A DNA stretch of 64,000 nucleotides, taken from the NCBI GenBank assembly GCA_026399205.1, contig JAPLRL010000045.1, positions 62,001 through 126,000 on the forward strand, in the 5' to 3' direction. The notes under the pieces are model-generated. The model saw only the letters and a list, made by a program, of their open reading frames with translations. It was not told the origin of the DNA and did no database searches. This stretch comes from Gammaproteobacteria bacterium (GTDB lineage Bacteria; Pseudomonadota; Gammaproteobacteria; Legionellales; Legionellaceae). Made by a program: the position numbers and the translations under genes. Shown here piece by piece: positions 26,089-35,025 of the stretch. How positions within the stretch are numbered: position 1 is the first letter of the stretch; the number at the start of each line of letters is the position of its first letter.

Positions 26089-26240
26089 CCCCTCTCCCGC
26101 GCACGAACCCCTCATAAGACTCATATCTTGAACGCGGGGGAGGGTTAGGGAGGGGGTTTATAACGCGGTTTGCCCCCTCCCCAACCCTCCCCCGCGAAAG
26201 ACATCAATATACTGTTCAAACTTCTAGCGCGGGAGAGGGG
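26089..26240. repeat. nested double palindrome between convergent genes
   Basis: Outer arms CCCCTCTCCCGCGC (26089-26102) pair with 26227-26240. Inner arms of 24 bases (26133-26156 and 26173-26196) form a second very GC-rich hairpin. It lies between pepN and the convergent patatin gene, fills most of that gap and is a plausible two-way terminator. I see no other copy in the window. Confidence 0.85.
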
Positions 26241-26279
26241 GTATTCGAGCGTATTAAGGGTGTTCAACCTTAGCCCAAC

Positions 26280-27395
26280 CTACCGCCCCGTAAAAAACTC
26301 AATAATATCGGCCTTTTTCTCCATGCCATCCTTATAACCCAGCTCGAGCAGTTCTTTTGCAAACGCGGGTTCAAATAATAAGAAACTCAGTAAGTCGCCT
26401 GAGTGGCTTTTCGCACCTAATAAATTCAGCATAAAACGCAACAACGTTGGCATAGTTTTATATTGAGATTGTGCGATTGCTGCAACATCTTTACTCGGGC
26501 GTAAATATAAGGTTTTAATCGGTCGCCAAGGTGAGTAACGCTTTTTCCATAAAGACAATAAGCGTGCAATGTCATTCATCCGATTGACCATCTCGATATC
26601 TCTATCCAGGTTATCTAAAAACAATCCACTCAACATACTACCGAGCACATTTGCAAATCCAATTCCCTCTTTATAGGACAAATGAGTATGAGAAAAATCT
26701 GCAACCGGACGTGTGCCAATAATAAGAACTCGCTCGGCTTGAAAACGAATCGCACCACGCAGTGGAGAAACCAATCCCATACTGCCATCCCCAAAATGCA
26801 GGCCATCTATTTTTACCGTTGGGAAAAAAAACGGCAATGCGCTGGAGGCAAGAATATGTTCCATGGACAGATGAGCGCGTTGACTGACGTGCCGTGGATA
26901 TTGCCAATCTTCAAAAATAGGCAAATGATATTGATAAAACGAAATGCTTTGCTGGGTTTCATAACAATGGCTAATGATTTCAAACGCATCAAGCGTGCCA
27001 TTATCAATATGCGACTGAATCGTATTGAAATGGACGTGTTCATTGATGAATGCCTGCAAAGGTCGACTATCTAACAAATGACTTGCCTGACTATGCTTAA
27101 CCACCGCGTGGCTGATATTCGACATCAGGGATTTACTTAACCCATAATTGCTCGCATCAAAAATACTATGTGAAGAAATATCACGCCAAAGCGTTTCTAA
27201 TTTTTCTGTGCCTTTGGCAAAGTCATGCGCGCTTTCGGCAAGAATAGCCGCATTGATACTCCCAATACTCACCCCTGAAATAATTTCAAAGGGCAGTGAT
27301 TTGGCCTCTAAAATATGTTGAATCGCCTTTAAAACACCAACCTGATAGGCCCCTCTGGCACCGCCGCCCGCTAGATATAGTGCTATTTTTGCCAT
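26280..27395 (-). CDS. patatin-like phospholipase
   Basis: 371 residues. The oxyanion-hole motif is GGGARGAYQ (10-18), the nucleophile is Ser43 in GVSIGS, and the catalytic Asp lies in HFGDGSMG (about residue 200), so the Ser-Asp dyad is complete. There is no N-terminal signal peptide. The C-terminal ~130 residues are helical and lack a known motif. Bacterial patatins include secreted virulence lipases and housekeeping enzymes, and the sequence alone does not decide. It starts 59 bases after the GTPase-TM gene on the same strand and may be co-transcribed with it. Both would act at membranes. Confidence 0.88.
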   Translation of the reverse strand: MAKIALYLAGGGARGAYQVGVLKAIQHILEAKSLPFEIISGVSIGSINAAILAESAHDFAKGTEKLETLWRDISSHSIFDASNYGLSKSLMSNISHAVVKHSQASHLLDSRPLQAFINEHVHFNTIQSHIDNGTLDAFEIISHCYETQQSISFYQYHLPIFEDWQYPRHVSQRAHLSMEHILASSALPFFFPTVKIDGLHFGDGSMGLVSPLRGAIRFQAERVLIIGTRPVADFSHTHLSYKEGIGFANVLGSMLSGLFLDNLDRDIEMVNRMNDIARLLSLWKKRYSPWRPIKTLYLRPSKDVAAIAQSQYKTMPTLLRFMLNLLGAKSHSGDLLSFLLFEPAFAKELLELGYKDGMEKKADIIEFFTGR

Positions 27396-27454
27396 GAGCC
27401 CATTAACATTGAATCAACCAGTGATCTTTAAAGCTTACATGAAGTTTGAGCAGA

Positions 27455-28369
27455 TTACGAGGGCTGTAACTGGGTGATGAGTGCTGCGACCTCTTGCTGA
27501 GCTGTCTTTTTAGGCGGTTTCATAAAACCCTGAGTCATATAACCGGCGCCAACCCCTGCGGCCAATGAAGCTGATACTACGCTGACAGAAGCGCTCGATC
27601 CTGCCGCAACCCCTGAAAGCATCCCGGCGACCCCTAGCCACGCTCCTGCAACCAACCCAATCCCAAACCCAATCGCGGCAATCAAAAATGTGATCACGGC
27701 TACAACCATCAATAAGATCACCATTTTTTTGAAAGAAGCGTATCGCTCACCTAAAATCGTCTTGCAATTTTGATGAAATACATAGATCGTGCGCCCCCCT
27801 CGTTCCAAGAGATCCAATTCACCCTGAATTTTTCGCCGCATCGTCCAGGGTAAATACGCAATCGCGTCTACCAATTCTTTTCTGACCTTTTGATAAAGAA
27901 TTTTGCATTGTCTCAGTGGGGCTTTAAGTTCATCCTGCACTAAGAAATAACAAACCCCCTGCAGTTGCTCCATCCCCTCGCCCGTCATAACTGACGTGCG
28001 AATGGGATGACCCAGGCCTAATTGGAATGAACACGCCTCTAACACCTGATAGTGCGTTGCAGCATCTGGTAAATCAGCTTTAGTCCCCACTAAACAAATC
28101 AAGGTATTTTTTTTAGAAAACTCAGGGTGTCGATAGATCGCTTGAATGTCTGATTCAATCACCGCAAGATCCACGGGCTCACCTAGATCAACACAATAAA
28201 ATATCACCCTAGGTCCTGCCTGCTTAGAAAGCGCACCCCGATGCAAGACAAGCGACACGGGTGTGTTCTGCGGTGTTATCCGAAACAGCAAGGGATGTGT
28301 ACCAAATAATTCAGTTTTTCCGCTATTCGCTTTGCCTTGTATGAATACATGAATGACGTCTTTTGGCAT
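27455..28369 (-). CDS. Ras-like GTPase domain with C-terminal transmembrane hairpin
   Basis: 304 residues. Residues 1 to ~165 resemble a Ras-superfamily G domain: P-loop GKANSGKT (12-19), a strand YCVDLGEP in the place of the DxxG-following strand, LVGTKADL as G4 (TKxD for NKxD) and TSVMTGEG near G5. The switch II DxxG is not clear, so GTP hydrolysis may be altered. A helical linker follows, then a long hydrophobic region (~217-275) rich in Gly and Ala that could form two membrane helices, and a short cytosolic tail. The architecture resembles a membrane-tethered small GTPase. It could be a host-directed effector or a bacterial membrane GTPase. Confidence 0.65.
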   Translation of the reverse strand: MPKDVIHVFIQGKANSGKTELFGTHPLLFRITPQNTPVSLVLHRGALSKQAGPRVIFYCVDLGEPVDLAVIESDIQAIYRHPEFSKKNTLICLVGTKADLPDAATHYQVLEACSFQLGLGHPIRTSVMTGEGMEQLQGVCYFLVQDELKAPLRQCKILYQKVRKELVDAIAYLPWTMRRKIQGELDLLERGGRTIYVFHQNCKTILGERYASFKKMVILLMVVAVITFLIAAIGFGIGLVAGAWLGVAGMLSGVAAGSSASVSVVSASLAAGVGAGYMTQGFMKPPKKTAQQEVAALITQLQPS

Positions 28370-28459
28370 AGGGTAGGGATACCGTTAAGCTTAATTTGAT
28401 TTATTATACACCAAGTGGTTTGTAATTGAAACAATAACGCCCCTCGTCGTAACTCCCCA

Positions 28460-28547
28460 CGTCATCCTGAGCGCCAGCGAAGGATCTCCTGCTAATTAGC
28501 ACATTGCTAGCTAGGGGGGATCCTTCGCTGGCGCTCAGGATGACGTG
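28460..28547. repeat. interspersed palindromic repeat, family A (copy 5)
   Basis: Nearly perfect arms beginning ACGTCATCCTGAGCGCCAGC, with a spacer containing TGCTAATTAGCACATTGCTA. It is downstream of thyA and upstream of the GTPase gene on the minus strand, so it is probably the terminator region of the rppH-thyA run. Confidence 0.9.
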
Positions 28548-28559
28548 TCCCTAGTCAAG

Positions 28560-29354
28560 TCACACCGCAATCGGCGCTTTAATCAGCGGATGCGACACAT
28601 AATCAATAAATTGAAAACAATCAAAATCATAGTCAAACAAACTATCCGGTTGACGAGTCAATTGCAGCTTCGGTAAAGGATAAGGCGAGCGTGACAATTG
28701 CAACTGGGCTTGCTCAAAATGATTGGAGTACAGATGGCAGTCTCCTCCTGTCCAAATGAATTCCGCCGGTTCTAATCCACACTGCTGCGCAACCATGCAA
28801 GTGAGTAATGCGTAGGACGCGATATTAAATGGCACGCCTAAAAAAACATCTGCGGAACGTTGATAAAGCTGGCAAGACAGGCGTCCATTAGCAACATAAA
28901 ATTGAAACAAAACATGACAGGGCATCAATGCCATTTTTGAGAGCTCGGCTACATTCCAACTGCTGACAATCAGTCGCCGCGAGTTAGGAGAGCGTTTTAT
29001 TTCGTCTACAACCAAACTCAATTGATCAATAGATCCACCATCTGGCGTGGGCCAACTACGCCATTGTTTCCCATACACAGGACCTAACTCTCCTGAGGCA
29101 TCAGCCCATTCGTTCCATATGCGCACACCGTTTTCCTGCAAATACGCAACATTGGTGTCCCCTTTCAAAAACCACAATAATTCATGAATCACACTTTTCA
29201 AATGAATTTTTTTCGTGGTCACCAATGGAAAGCTTTTTGCTAAATCAAAACGCATTTGATAGCCAAACACAGAGCGCGTGCCGGTTGAGGTTCGATCTGT
29301 TTTATCAACCCCAGATGACAAAATATGACTCAGTAACGCCAAATACGTTTTCAT
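28560..29354 (-). CDS. thyA: thymidylate synthase
   Basis: 264 residues from ATG 29354 with GGAGG upstream, the same length as E. coli ThyA. The active-site Cys is C146 in [24 protein letters not shown] at the N-terminus and the substrate-binding segments [16 protein letters not shown] and [10 protein letters not shown] are intact. It makes dTMP from dUMP with methylene-tetrahydrofolate. The start overlaps the lgt stop as ATGA, the usual lgt-thyA arrangement of gammaproteobacteria. It is the last gene of the minus-strand run that begins with rppH. Confidence 0.98.
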   Translation of the reverse strand: MKTYLALLSHILSSGVDKTDRTSTGTRSVFGYQMRFDLAKSFPLVTTKKIHLKSVIHELLWFLKGDTNVAYLQENGVRIWNEWADASGELGPVYGKQWRSWPTPDGGSIDQLSLVVDEIKRSPNSRRLIVSSWNVAELSKMALMPCHVLFQFYVANGRLSCQLYQRSADVFLGVPFNIASYALLTCMVAQQCGLEPAEFIWTGGDCHLYSNHFEQAQLQLSRSPYPLPKLQLTRQPDSLFDYDFDCFQFIDYVSHPLIKAPIAV

Positions 29355-30121
29355 GTTTTCCTCCAAAACAAATAACAGCCTACCATCAATAAGGGGAGAG
29401 ACAACAACTGTCCCATGGTTAACCAGCCAAATGCAATGAACCCTAATTGTGGATCAGGCTGACGAAAACATTCGTTGATCCCTCGGCAAACCGCATATCC
29501 CATCAAAAAAACGCCCGTTATCTTTCCAGGTTTTCGGGGAGATGACGCATAGATCCACACCAAGAAAAATAACACAACCCCTTCTAACCCCATCGCATAT
29601 AGTTGTGAAGGATGTCTAGGTAGACCATCTGAATGAGGAAAGCGCATGGCCCATGGCACATCCGTCACACGTCCCCACAATTCTGCATTAATAAAATTAC
29701 CTAATCGACCTAGACCCAGACCCAGCGGCACCAATGGCGCAGTAAAATCAGCCACGGACAAAAAAGAACGTTTGTGTTTTTTTGAAAAAAAATACAATGC
29801 GGCCGCAACGCCCAAAAGTCCACCATGAAACGACATCCCGCCTTCCCAAATACGCAATAAACTAAGCGGATCACTCAGCCAACGTCCTTGGTTATAAAAC
29901 AACATATACCCTAACCGCCCGCCAAGAATCACCCCAACGGCCGCATAAAAAATTAAATCTTCGATTTCTGACGGGGACCAGGTTAAATGATAACGTTTCG
30001 CCCTCAAACGAGCCAACCCCCACGCCAGCATGAACCCTAACAAATACATAATGCCATACCAATGAATTTTCAGTGGCCCTAACTGTAATGCAACAGGATG
30101 AAATGCTGGATATTGAATCAC
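29351..30121 (-). CDS. lgt: prolipoprotein diacylglyceryl transferase
   Basis: 256 residues with seven hydrophobic segments. The Lgt signature [16 protein letters not shown] carries the essential Arg and Asn; [11 protein letters not shown] near the N-terminus and [12 protein letters not shown] are also present. It transfers diacylglycerol from phosphatidylglycerol to the Cys of prolipoproteins, on the periplasmic side of the inner membrane. It overlaps thyA downstream and the TauE-like gene upstream by four bases each, so the genes are translationally coupled. Confidence 0.97.
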   Translation of the reverse strand: MIQYPAFHPVALQLGPLKIHWYGIMYLLGFMLAWGLARLRAKRYHLTWSPSEIEDLIFYAAVGVILGGRLGYMLFYNQGRWLSDPLSLLRIWEGGMSFHGGLLGVAAALYFFSKKHKRSFLSVADFTAPLVPLGLGLGRLGNFINAELWGRVTDVPWAMRFPHSDGLPRHPSQLYAMGLEGVVLFFLVWIYASSPRKPGKITGVFLMGYAVCRGINECFRQPDPQLGFIAFGWLTMGQLLSLPLLMVGCYLFWRKT

Positions 30122-30924
30122 AAAAATAATCCTACGCTAGTCACTAATAAAATGCCAACAAACAGATAGCGCGTCAGCTGAATGGGCAATTGATAGCTCA
30201 ACTTCGCGCCCAATGGTGCAAACAGCATGCTAGACAACGCCACCCACATCACCGCCGGCCAGTAAATATACCCTGTTGCATAATGAGTCGTCACTGCCTC
30301 ATTTCTAGACAAGATAAACGTCGCCGTCCCAATCCACGCTACGGTCAATGTGCACAAAGAGGAAACAGGGACAATTCGTCGTGGCTCAATACCGCAATAC
30401 GTTAAATAAGGGATAATCAACACGCTCCCGCCTATCCCTAATAACCCCGATTGCACGCCAATAAAAAACGTCACCAAACGACCCACCCAATCGGACGGAA
30501 AAGACACCTCTTTTTGCACAATAGATTCTTTATGCATCACCATTTTATAAGCAATAAACAACAAAAAAAAGGCAAATAAAATCCTGAGCCATCCCGTCGG
30601 CAACTGCGTCGCCATTAAAACACCAAAAACAGTGCCTAATACAATACCCAACCACAATCGCTGGTACACCCACCACAAAATCGGCTCGAGGCGATAATGT
30701 GCAAGCACCGCAGCGAACGACGTGAATAACATGACCGCAAGCGAACTACCCGCCGCCATATGCATTGATATTGCGTCGGGAATACCAGGTTCCATTTCAA
30801 AAATAAACAAAAGCGCGGGCACCACAATAATGCCCCCGCCAATCCCAAGCACCCCGGACAATATCCCGGTCAGCGCGCCAGCTAATATATAAAGCACATC
30901 TTGAAATTGAAAGGCAAATACCAC
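30118..30924 (-). CDS. TauE/SafE-family membrane permease
   Basis: 268 residues from GTG 30924, which has GGGGAG nine bases upstream; the frame is open to 30978. About eight hydrophobic helices are present. Two family repeats start with GxLxGxxGIGGG-type turns (TGILSGVLGIGGGIIVVPALL and GLLGIGGSVLIIPYL). Members export sulfite, sulfoacetate or similar anions, but the substrate is not readable here. The gene starts one base after the ptsP stop and overlaps lgt, so it is inserted in an otherwise familiar ptsP-lgt-thyA order. Confidence 0.87.
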   Translation of the reverse strand: MVFAFQFQDVLYILAGALTGILSGVLGIGGGIIVVPALLFIFEMEPGIPDAISMHMAAGSSLAVMLFTSFAAVLAHYRLEPILWWVYQRLWLGIVLGTVFGVLMATQLPTGWLRILFAFFLLFIAYKMVMHKESIVQKEVSFPSDWVGRLVTFFIGVQSGLLGIGGSVLIIPYLTYCGIEPRRIVPVSSLCTLTVAWIGTATFILSRNEAVTTHYATGYIYWPAVMWVALSSMLFAPLGAKLSYQLPIQLTRYLFVGILLVTSVGLFL

Positions 30925-30925
30925 G

Positions 30926-33220
30926 CTATGATCTCCCCACTCGTAGTAACTCAGACAAACCATGTTGATGCATGGCATTCTCTAAATAAAGCCGAATATC
31001 TTTGGTATCTCGTGACCTCAATACGTCTTGTAACAAAACTTCTGCCTGTGCAATCGACACGCTGCGAATGAGCCATTTAATTTTAGGCAAACTTGCAGCA
31101 TTCATACTCAGCGTATCATATCCCATGCCTAATAATAAAATAACCGCCAAAGGATCACTTGCCATTTCACCGCAAATGCTCACTTCCAACCCCACATCAT
31201 GCCCATCGGATACAATTTGTTTTAAAGTCCGTAGCATGGCCGGATGAAAGGAATCATACAACCCCGCAACACGCGCATTGTTTCGATCAACTGCAAGTAA
31301 ATATTGTGTGAGATCGTTACTGCCAACAGAGATAAAATCAACCCAGTCACTCAAGTCACGAACCAGTGAAACAGCTGCGGGCACCTCAATCATGACCCCT
31401 ACTTTTGCCCGCTCAATCTCGCCCCCTTCATCTAATAATTCGGTATGTGCTTTGTCAATTAAATAGAGCCCTTCCTCTACTTCACCAAGTGTCGTCACCA
31501 TAGGCAACATAATCCGTAGATTATTGAGCCCTTCACTGGCGCGCATCATGGCACGCAGTTGCATTAAAAACACATCGGGATGATCCAGGGTCACCCGAAT
31601 CCCCCGCCAACCCAAATAAGGATTGTCTTCTTGGACAGGAAAGTAAGACAAGGCCTTATCTCCACCAATATCCAAGGTTCTCATGGTCACCGGTTGCGGA
31701 GAAAACGCTTTCAAGATTTGTCGATAAATCACATATTGTTCATCTTCAGAGGGGAAGCGATCGCGACTCATAAACGGTACTTCTGAGCGGTACAAGCCAA
31801 CGCCCTCCGCCCCCACATTCATCGATAATCCTGTGTCTAGTGCAAGACCTATATTAACCTGTAACGAAATAAGATGCCCATCTAGGGTTTGCGCCGGTTT
31901 ATCCCGTAGCCCCATCAAACTTTGATTCAGAGCACGCTCTTCTTCGGCAAGTTTTTTATACTGAGTTAAGACATGTTTGGTTGGAGAAATAAAGACTTGC
32001 CCATCATACCCATCTACAATGACCGCACGTCGCGATAACTGTTCTATTTTTAAACCACGAACCCCCATCACGGAAGGAACACCCAAGGCGCGAGCTAAAA
32101 TCGCCACATGCGAATTATTCGCCCCTCTCGCAGACACAATCCCCACGAGTTGTCCTTCGGGCACTGCGGCTAAATCTGCTGCTGTCATTTCCTCAGCAAT
32201 CAACACCGTGCGTTGCGGGTAGACCAATTCTTCACGTAGCGAACGTTGTAACTCGGCCAACACGCGTCGCCCTAAATCACGAAAGTCACTCGCACGCTCT
32301 CGCAGATATTCATCTTCCATGTTTTCAAATTGCTGCACATGTTTCTTGATCACAATCGAGAGTGATGCTTGTGCGGACAAGCGCTCTTCGCGGATCACCG
32401 TCGCCACTTCGGCACCTAAGCTGTCTTTATCTAAAATACGTAAGTACACATCAAACAACGCGCGCTCTTCTTCGGCAACGGTTGTTTTCATCCGATCTGC
32501 TAAACGAACCATCTCTTCACGTGCGGCTTGCAATGCTTGGAAAAAAATGAACAACTCTCCGTCAACATCGTCAATCGTATGTCGAGGAACCATGTCCAAG
32601 TCGGCTAAAGGGTACACCACCAATCCACTGCCAATCCCAATCCCTGGCACGCAACCAATCCCTGTCAAGACGGTCGTCGACGATGTTTCTGCTTTTTCTC
32701 TTGCAAACGATTCTGGCTCAACCAGTTTTAATAATTCCCCACTGCCCTCGGCCTGAACCAACACTCCGCCCAACTGAGCGGCTAATGTAATTAAAAAGGC
32801 TTCTTGAGCATCATCAAATGCGCGGGGTTCAATCTGCTGGGCACATAGTACGCCATATAACTTACGGTGCTGAATAATCGGCACGCCAAGATAACCATGC
32901 AAATAACCATCGTCTAATAAGGGGTGAAAAGAAAAGTCGGCATGATGCTTTGCCTCATCAATATTAATCGGCTCTTCGCGACGCCCGACCAATCCAACCA
33001 GGCCTAATTCTAAATCGATGCGCACTCGAAAGGGGGCTTGTTTATTCAACCCATCCGTCGCGACAAGCACGTACTCCATACAGCGGTGATCTATCAAATA
33101 AACAGACACGGCATCGGCTTCAATGGCTTTGCGAACCCGCTGAACCAAAATGTCTAAAGCTTCCGCTAAATTGGTCGCTGTAGTGACATCCTGTACGATT
33201 CGTTTTAAAACTTTTAACAT
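30926..33220 (-). CDS. ptsP: PEP-protein phosphotransferase, nitrogen PTS enzyme I
   Basis: 764 residues from ATG 33220, which begins MLKVLKRIVQDV as in PtsP; upstream codons to 33307 overlap the rppH end and are not used. An N-terminal GAF domain (~15-155) is followed by the enzyme I N domain and the phospho-His swivel segment ANNSHVAILARALG, in which His is the phosphorylated residue. The PEP-binding TIM barrel follows (YRSEVPFM, MLPMV, VGSNDLTQYLLAVDR, CGEMA). It starts the PtsN phosphorelay that links nitrogen status to transport and virulence traits. The rppH-ptsP pairing is standard in this class. Confidence 0.96.
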   Translation of the reverse strand: MLKVLKRIVQDVTTATNLAEALDILVQRVRKAIEADAVSVYLIDHRCMEYVLVATDGLNKQAPFRVRIDLELGLVGLVGRREEPINIDEAKHHADFSFHPLLDDGYLHGYLGVPIIQHRKLYGVLCAQQIEPRAFDDAQEAFLITLAAQLGGVLVQAEGSGELLKLVEPESFAREKAETSSTTVLTGIGCVPGIGIGSGLVVYPLADLDMVPRHTIDDVDGELFIFFQALQAAREEMVRLADRMKTTVAEEERALFDVYLRILDKDSLGAEVATVIREERLSAQASLSIVIKKHVQQFENMEDEYLRERASDFRDLGRRVLAELQRSLREELVYPQRTVLIAEEMTAADLAAVPEGQLVGIVSARGANNSHVAILARALGVPSVMGVRGLKIEQLSRRAVIVDGYDGQVFISPTKHVLTQYKKLAEEERALNQSLMGLRDKPAQTLDGHLISLQVNIGLALDTGLSMNVGAEGVGLYRSEVPFMSRDRFPSEDEQYVIYRQILKAFSPQPVTMRTLDIGGDKALSYFPVQEDNPYLGWRGIRVTLDHPDVFLMQLRAMMRASEGLNNLRIMLPMVTTLGEVEEGLYLIDKAHTELLDEGGEIERAKVGVMIEVPAAVSLVRDLSDWVDFISVGSNDLTQYLLAVDRNNARVAGLYDSFHPAMLRTLKQIVSDGHDVGLEVSICGEMASDPLAVILLLGMGYDTLSMNAASLPKIKWLIRSVSIAQAEVLLQDVLRSRDTKDIRLYLENAMHQHGLSELLRVGRS

Positions 33221-33263
33221 GGCCTTGGCCCAATGATGGTGTGCTCTGGGATTATACCACTTT

Positions 33264-33761
33264 TTAAGGCGCTCGTTGTACCTTAATCGACTGAATAATG
33301 GGGTCAAATTCTTTTAGAGCCAACGAATAAACCTGTTGCTTAAAAAAAATCACTTCTGATTGTGGATCAGGAGATTCAATCCAGCGCCAGCTATCAAACT
33401 CAGGCGATTCACTTAAATCAAGCCTAATTTTCTGATCAGAGGTCAATAGCTTTAATAAAAACCACTTTTGTTTTTGGCCAATCACCAAAGGACTTGCCCC
33501 TCGCCTTAAATACTGCTTGGGCAAACGATAACGCAGCCAACGACGTGTGACGGCCAAAACACCAACATCTCGCGATTCCAAGCCAATTTCTTCATATAAT
33601 TCGCGATACATCGCTTTTTCAACCGACTCCCCCTTCGTCACGCCCCCTTGGGGGAATTGCCAGGCATCATGACCCGATCGCCTCCCCCAAAACAACCGTC
33701 CTGACGGGTTAATCAAAATGATCCCTACATTCAGCCGATAACCGGCTTTGTCCACAATCAT
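33264..33761 (-). CDS. rppH: RNA pyrophosphohydrolase (Nudix)
   Basis: 165 residues from ATG 33761, giving MIVDKAGYRLNVGIIL as in RppH; a GTG nine bases upstream is also in frame. The Nudix box GX5EX7REUXEEXGU spans residues 39-61, with RELYEEIGL. AWQFPQGGV just before it is characteristic of RppH and Ap4A hydrolases. It removes pyrophosphate from mRNA 5' ends and so starts decay. It is the first gene of the minus-strand run rppH-ptsP-tauE-lgt-thyA; the spacing to ptsP is 43 bases. Confidence 0.96.
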   Translation of the reverse strand: MIVDKAGYRLNVGIILINPSGRLFWGRRSGHDAWQFPQGGVTKGESVEKAMYRELYEEIGLESRDVGVLAVTRRWLRYRLPKQYLRRGASPLVIGQKQKWFLLKLLTSDQKIRLDLSESPEFDSWRWIESPDPQSEVIFFKQQVYSLALKEFDPIIQSIKVQRAP

Positions 33762-33904
33762 GTTTTCCACTATTCACTGCATCTCATTACTTTGAATTCT
33801 CCATAAATTACATGGAATAAGCAAGGGATCGCGCGTTTTCAAAAATTAATGGTATTATAAAAATAATTCATGTAGCAGTCAGTGATAAGGACATCGCAAA
33901 CACT

Positions 33905-34957
33905 ATGGACAAAAAAATAGAATATAGCTATATATTGATCTTATCTATAGGTCTCATTCAACCCTCACTATCCGCTAAAGACCCCATCTTGAGGACAGCC
34001 CTCACATCCAACGTCCATCAATTGGCCCTATCCGTTAATAACCCTCAACTTAATCCTGCTTTAACGGGCAATATACGGACCATTACACTCCAAAATACTG
34101 GAAAAGAAACCGCTCAGGGATTAACCCTTCATTACCCAAACTGGCCTGACGGGACTACGGCCACACATGACTGTGGGGAACAACTACCGCCTTCAGGTAC
34201 GTGCACTATATCGATTAAACCAGGTTCAATCGCCTCTTCAAATTGTCATACGGGCACGTTAGCGATACCGAGCACAATCACCGTGAGTGCAAATAATGCA
34301 CTTGCAATCCGAGTCAAGGTGGTTGTACTCAGTTATGGATGTGTCTATGAAGGGGGATATCTTTTCTCTATCAACGATAAATATTCAAAATATCCAGATA
34401 ATGTCAGCATCGGTGGCAAAGTGGTTGAGGCAAGCGACGAAGCCGACTCTATCGCGTGGGATCCGAGTCCGGGCTGCACCACGGAATCTTATGACAACTG
34501 TTATAAAACACTTGCCGATAGCATCAAAAATGGAAATTATTATTTTCCGGGAACCTCTACTGTCGATCCCAATGGGAATACATATCGCATCGTCACTCAA
34601 TTGCCGCTTGACCCATCAAGCTATGCGGCAGGGGTTTGTCGGCAAAGTATATCCGGTTACTCAGATTGGTATTTACCCTCTATTTGCGAGTTAGGATACT
34701 ATATGCCTAATTCATCTACTGATCCTGGGTGTGGGACGAATGCGGAACCCAGCATGCAAAATATGTTATCAAACTTAGTTGACAACGGTAATCTTGGAAA
34801 CCTTTGGGGAATGTATTGGAGCTCCACAGAAAACAGTAATAGCCCCAATTTATACGCCTGGTTTCAATATATTGCCTCTGGCGGCAGTAGTTTTCAGTCT
34901 GGCTCTGCCAAAGCAAGCCAAATGGCCGTACGATGTGTGAGGGCCTTAACGCCGTAG
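33905..34957 (+). CDS. secreted protein with Lcl/DUF1566 C-terminal domain
   Basis: 350 residues with an N-terminal signal peptide (cleavage near SLSAKDP, ~25). A beta-sandwich region of ~120 residues follows (ITLQNTGKETAQGLTL, CTISIKPGSI) with paired Cys. The last ~190 residues are a DUF1566/Lcl domain: WYLPSICELGYY, GMYWSSTEN and the terminal MAVRCVRAL. In Legionella this domain ends the collagen-like adhesin Lcl, but no collagen-like repeat is present here. It is probably surface-exposed or secreted and may bind glycans. The stop codon TAG is the first part of a palindromic repeat. Confidence 0.82.
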   Translation: MDKKIEYSYILILSIGLIQPSLSAKDPILRTALTSNVHQLALSVNNPQLNPALTGNIRTITLQNTGKETAQGLTLHYPNWPDGTTATHDCGEQLPPSGTCTISIKPGSIASSNCHTGTLAIPSTITVSANNALAIRVKVVVLSYGCVYEGGYLFSINDKYSKYPDNVSIGGKVVEASDEADSIAWDPSPGCTTESYDNCYKTLADSIKNGNYYFPGTSTVDPNGNTYRIVTQLPLDPSSYAAGVCRQSISGYSDWYLPSICELGYYMPNSSTDPGCGTNAEPSMQNMLSNLVDNGNLGNLWGMYWSSTENSNSPNLYAWFQYIASGGSSFQSGSAKASQMAVRCVRALTP

Positions 34958-34976
34958 GTTGGGCCTTGGCCCAACC
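34954..34976. repeat. short palindromic repeat, family B (copy 1)
   Basis: GTAGGTTGGGCC with its complement GGCCCAACC, followed 49 bases later by glmU. The repeat contains the stop codon of the Lcl-domain gene. A double copy of the same unit lies at 43915-43970. Confidence 0.85.
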
Positions 34977-35025
34977 GCTCCAATAAGATAACATAGTCAA
35001 TTCTCTCTCAGCTCGGCCCATTTTT

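Noticed and set aside
13661-28547. CRISPR-like array from the recurring CGTCATCC repeats
   Set aside because: Copies are kilobases apart, palindromic, in differing subtypes and without spacers of uniform length or cas genes.
31977-32756. Plus-strand frames inside ptsP
   Set aside because: They are shadows of a fully conserved minus-strand gene with intact domain motifs.
34287-34694. 135-codon frame inside the Lcl-domain gene
   Set aside because: It overlaps a frame with clear domain motifs and a signal peptide, and its product has no recognisable features.
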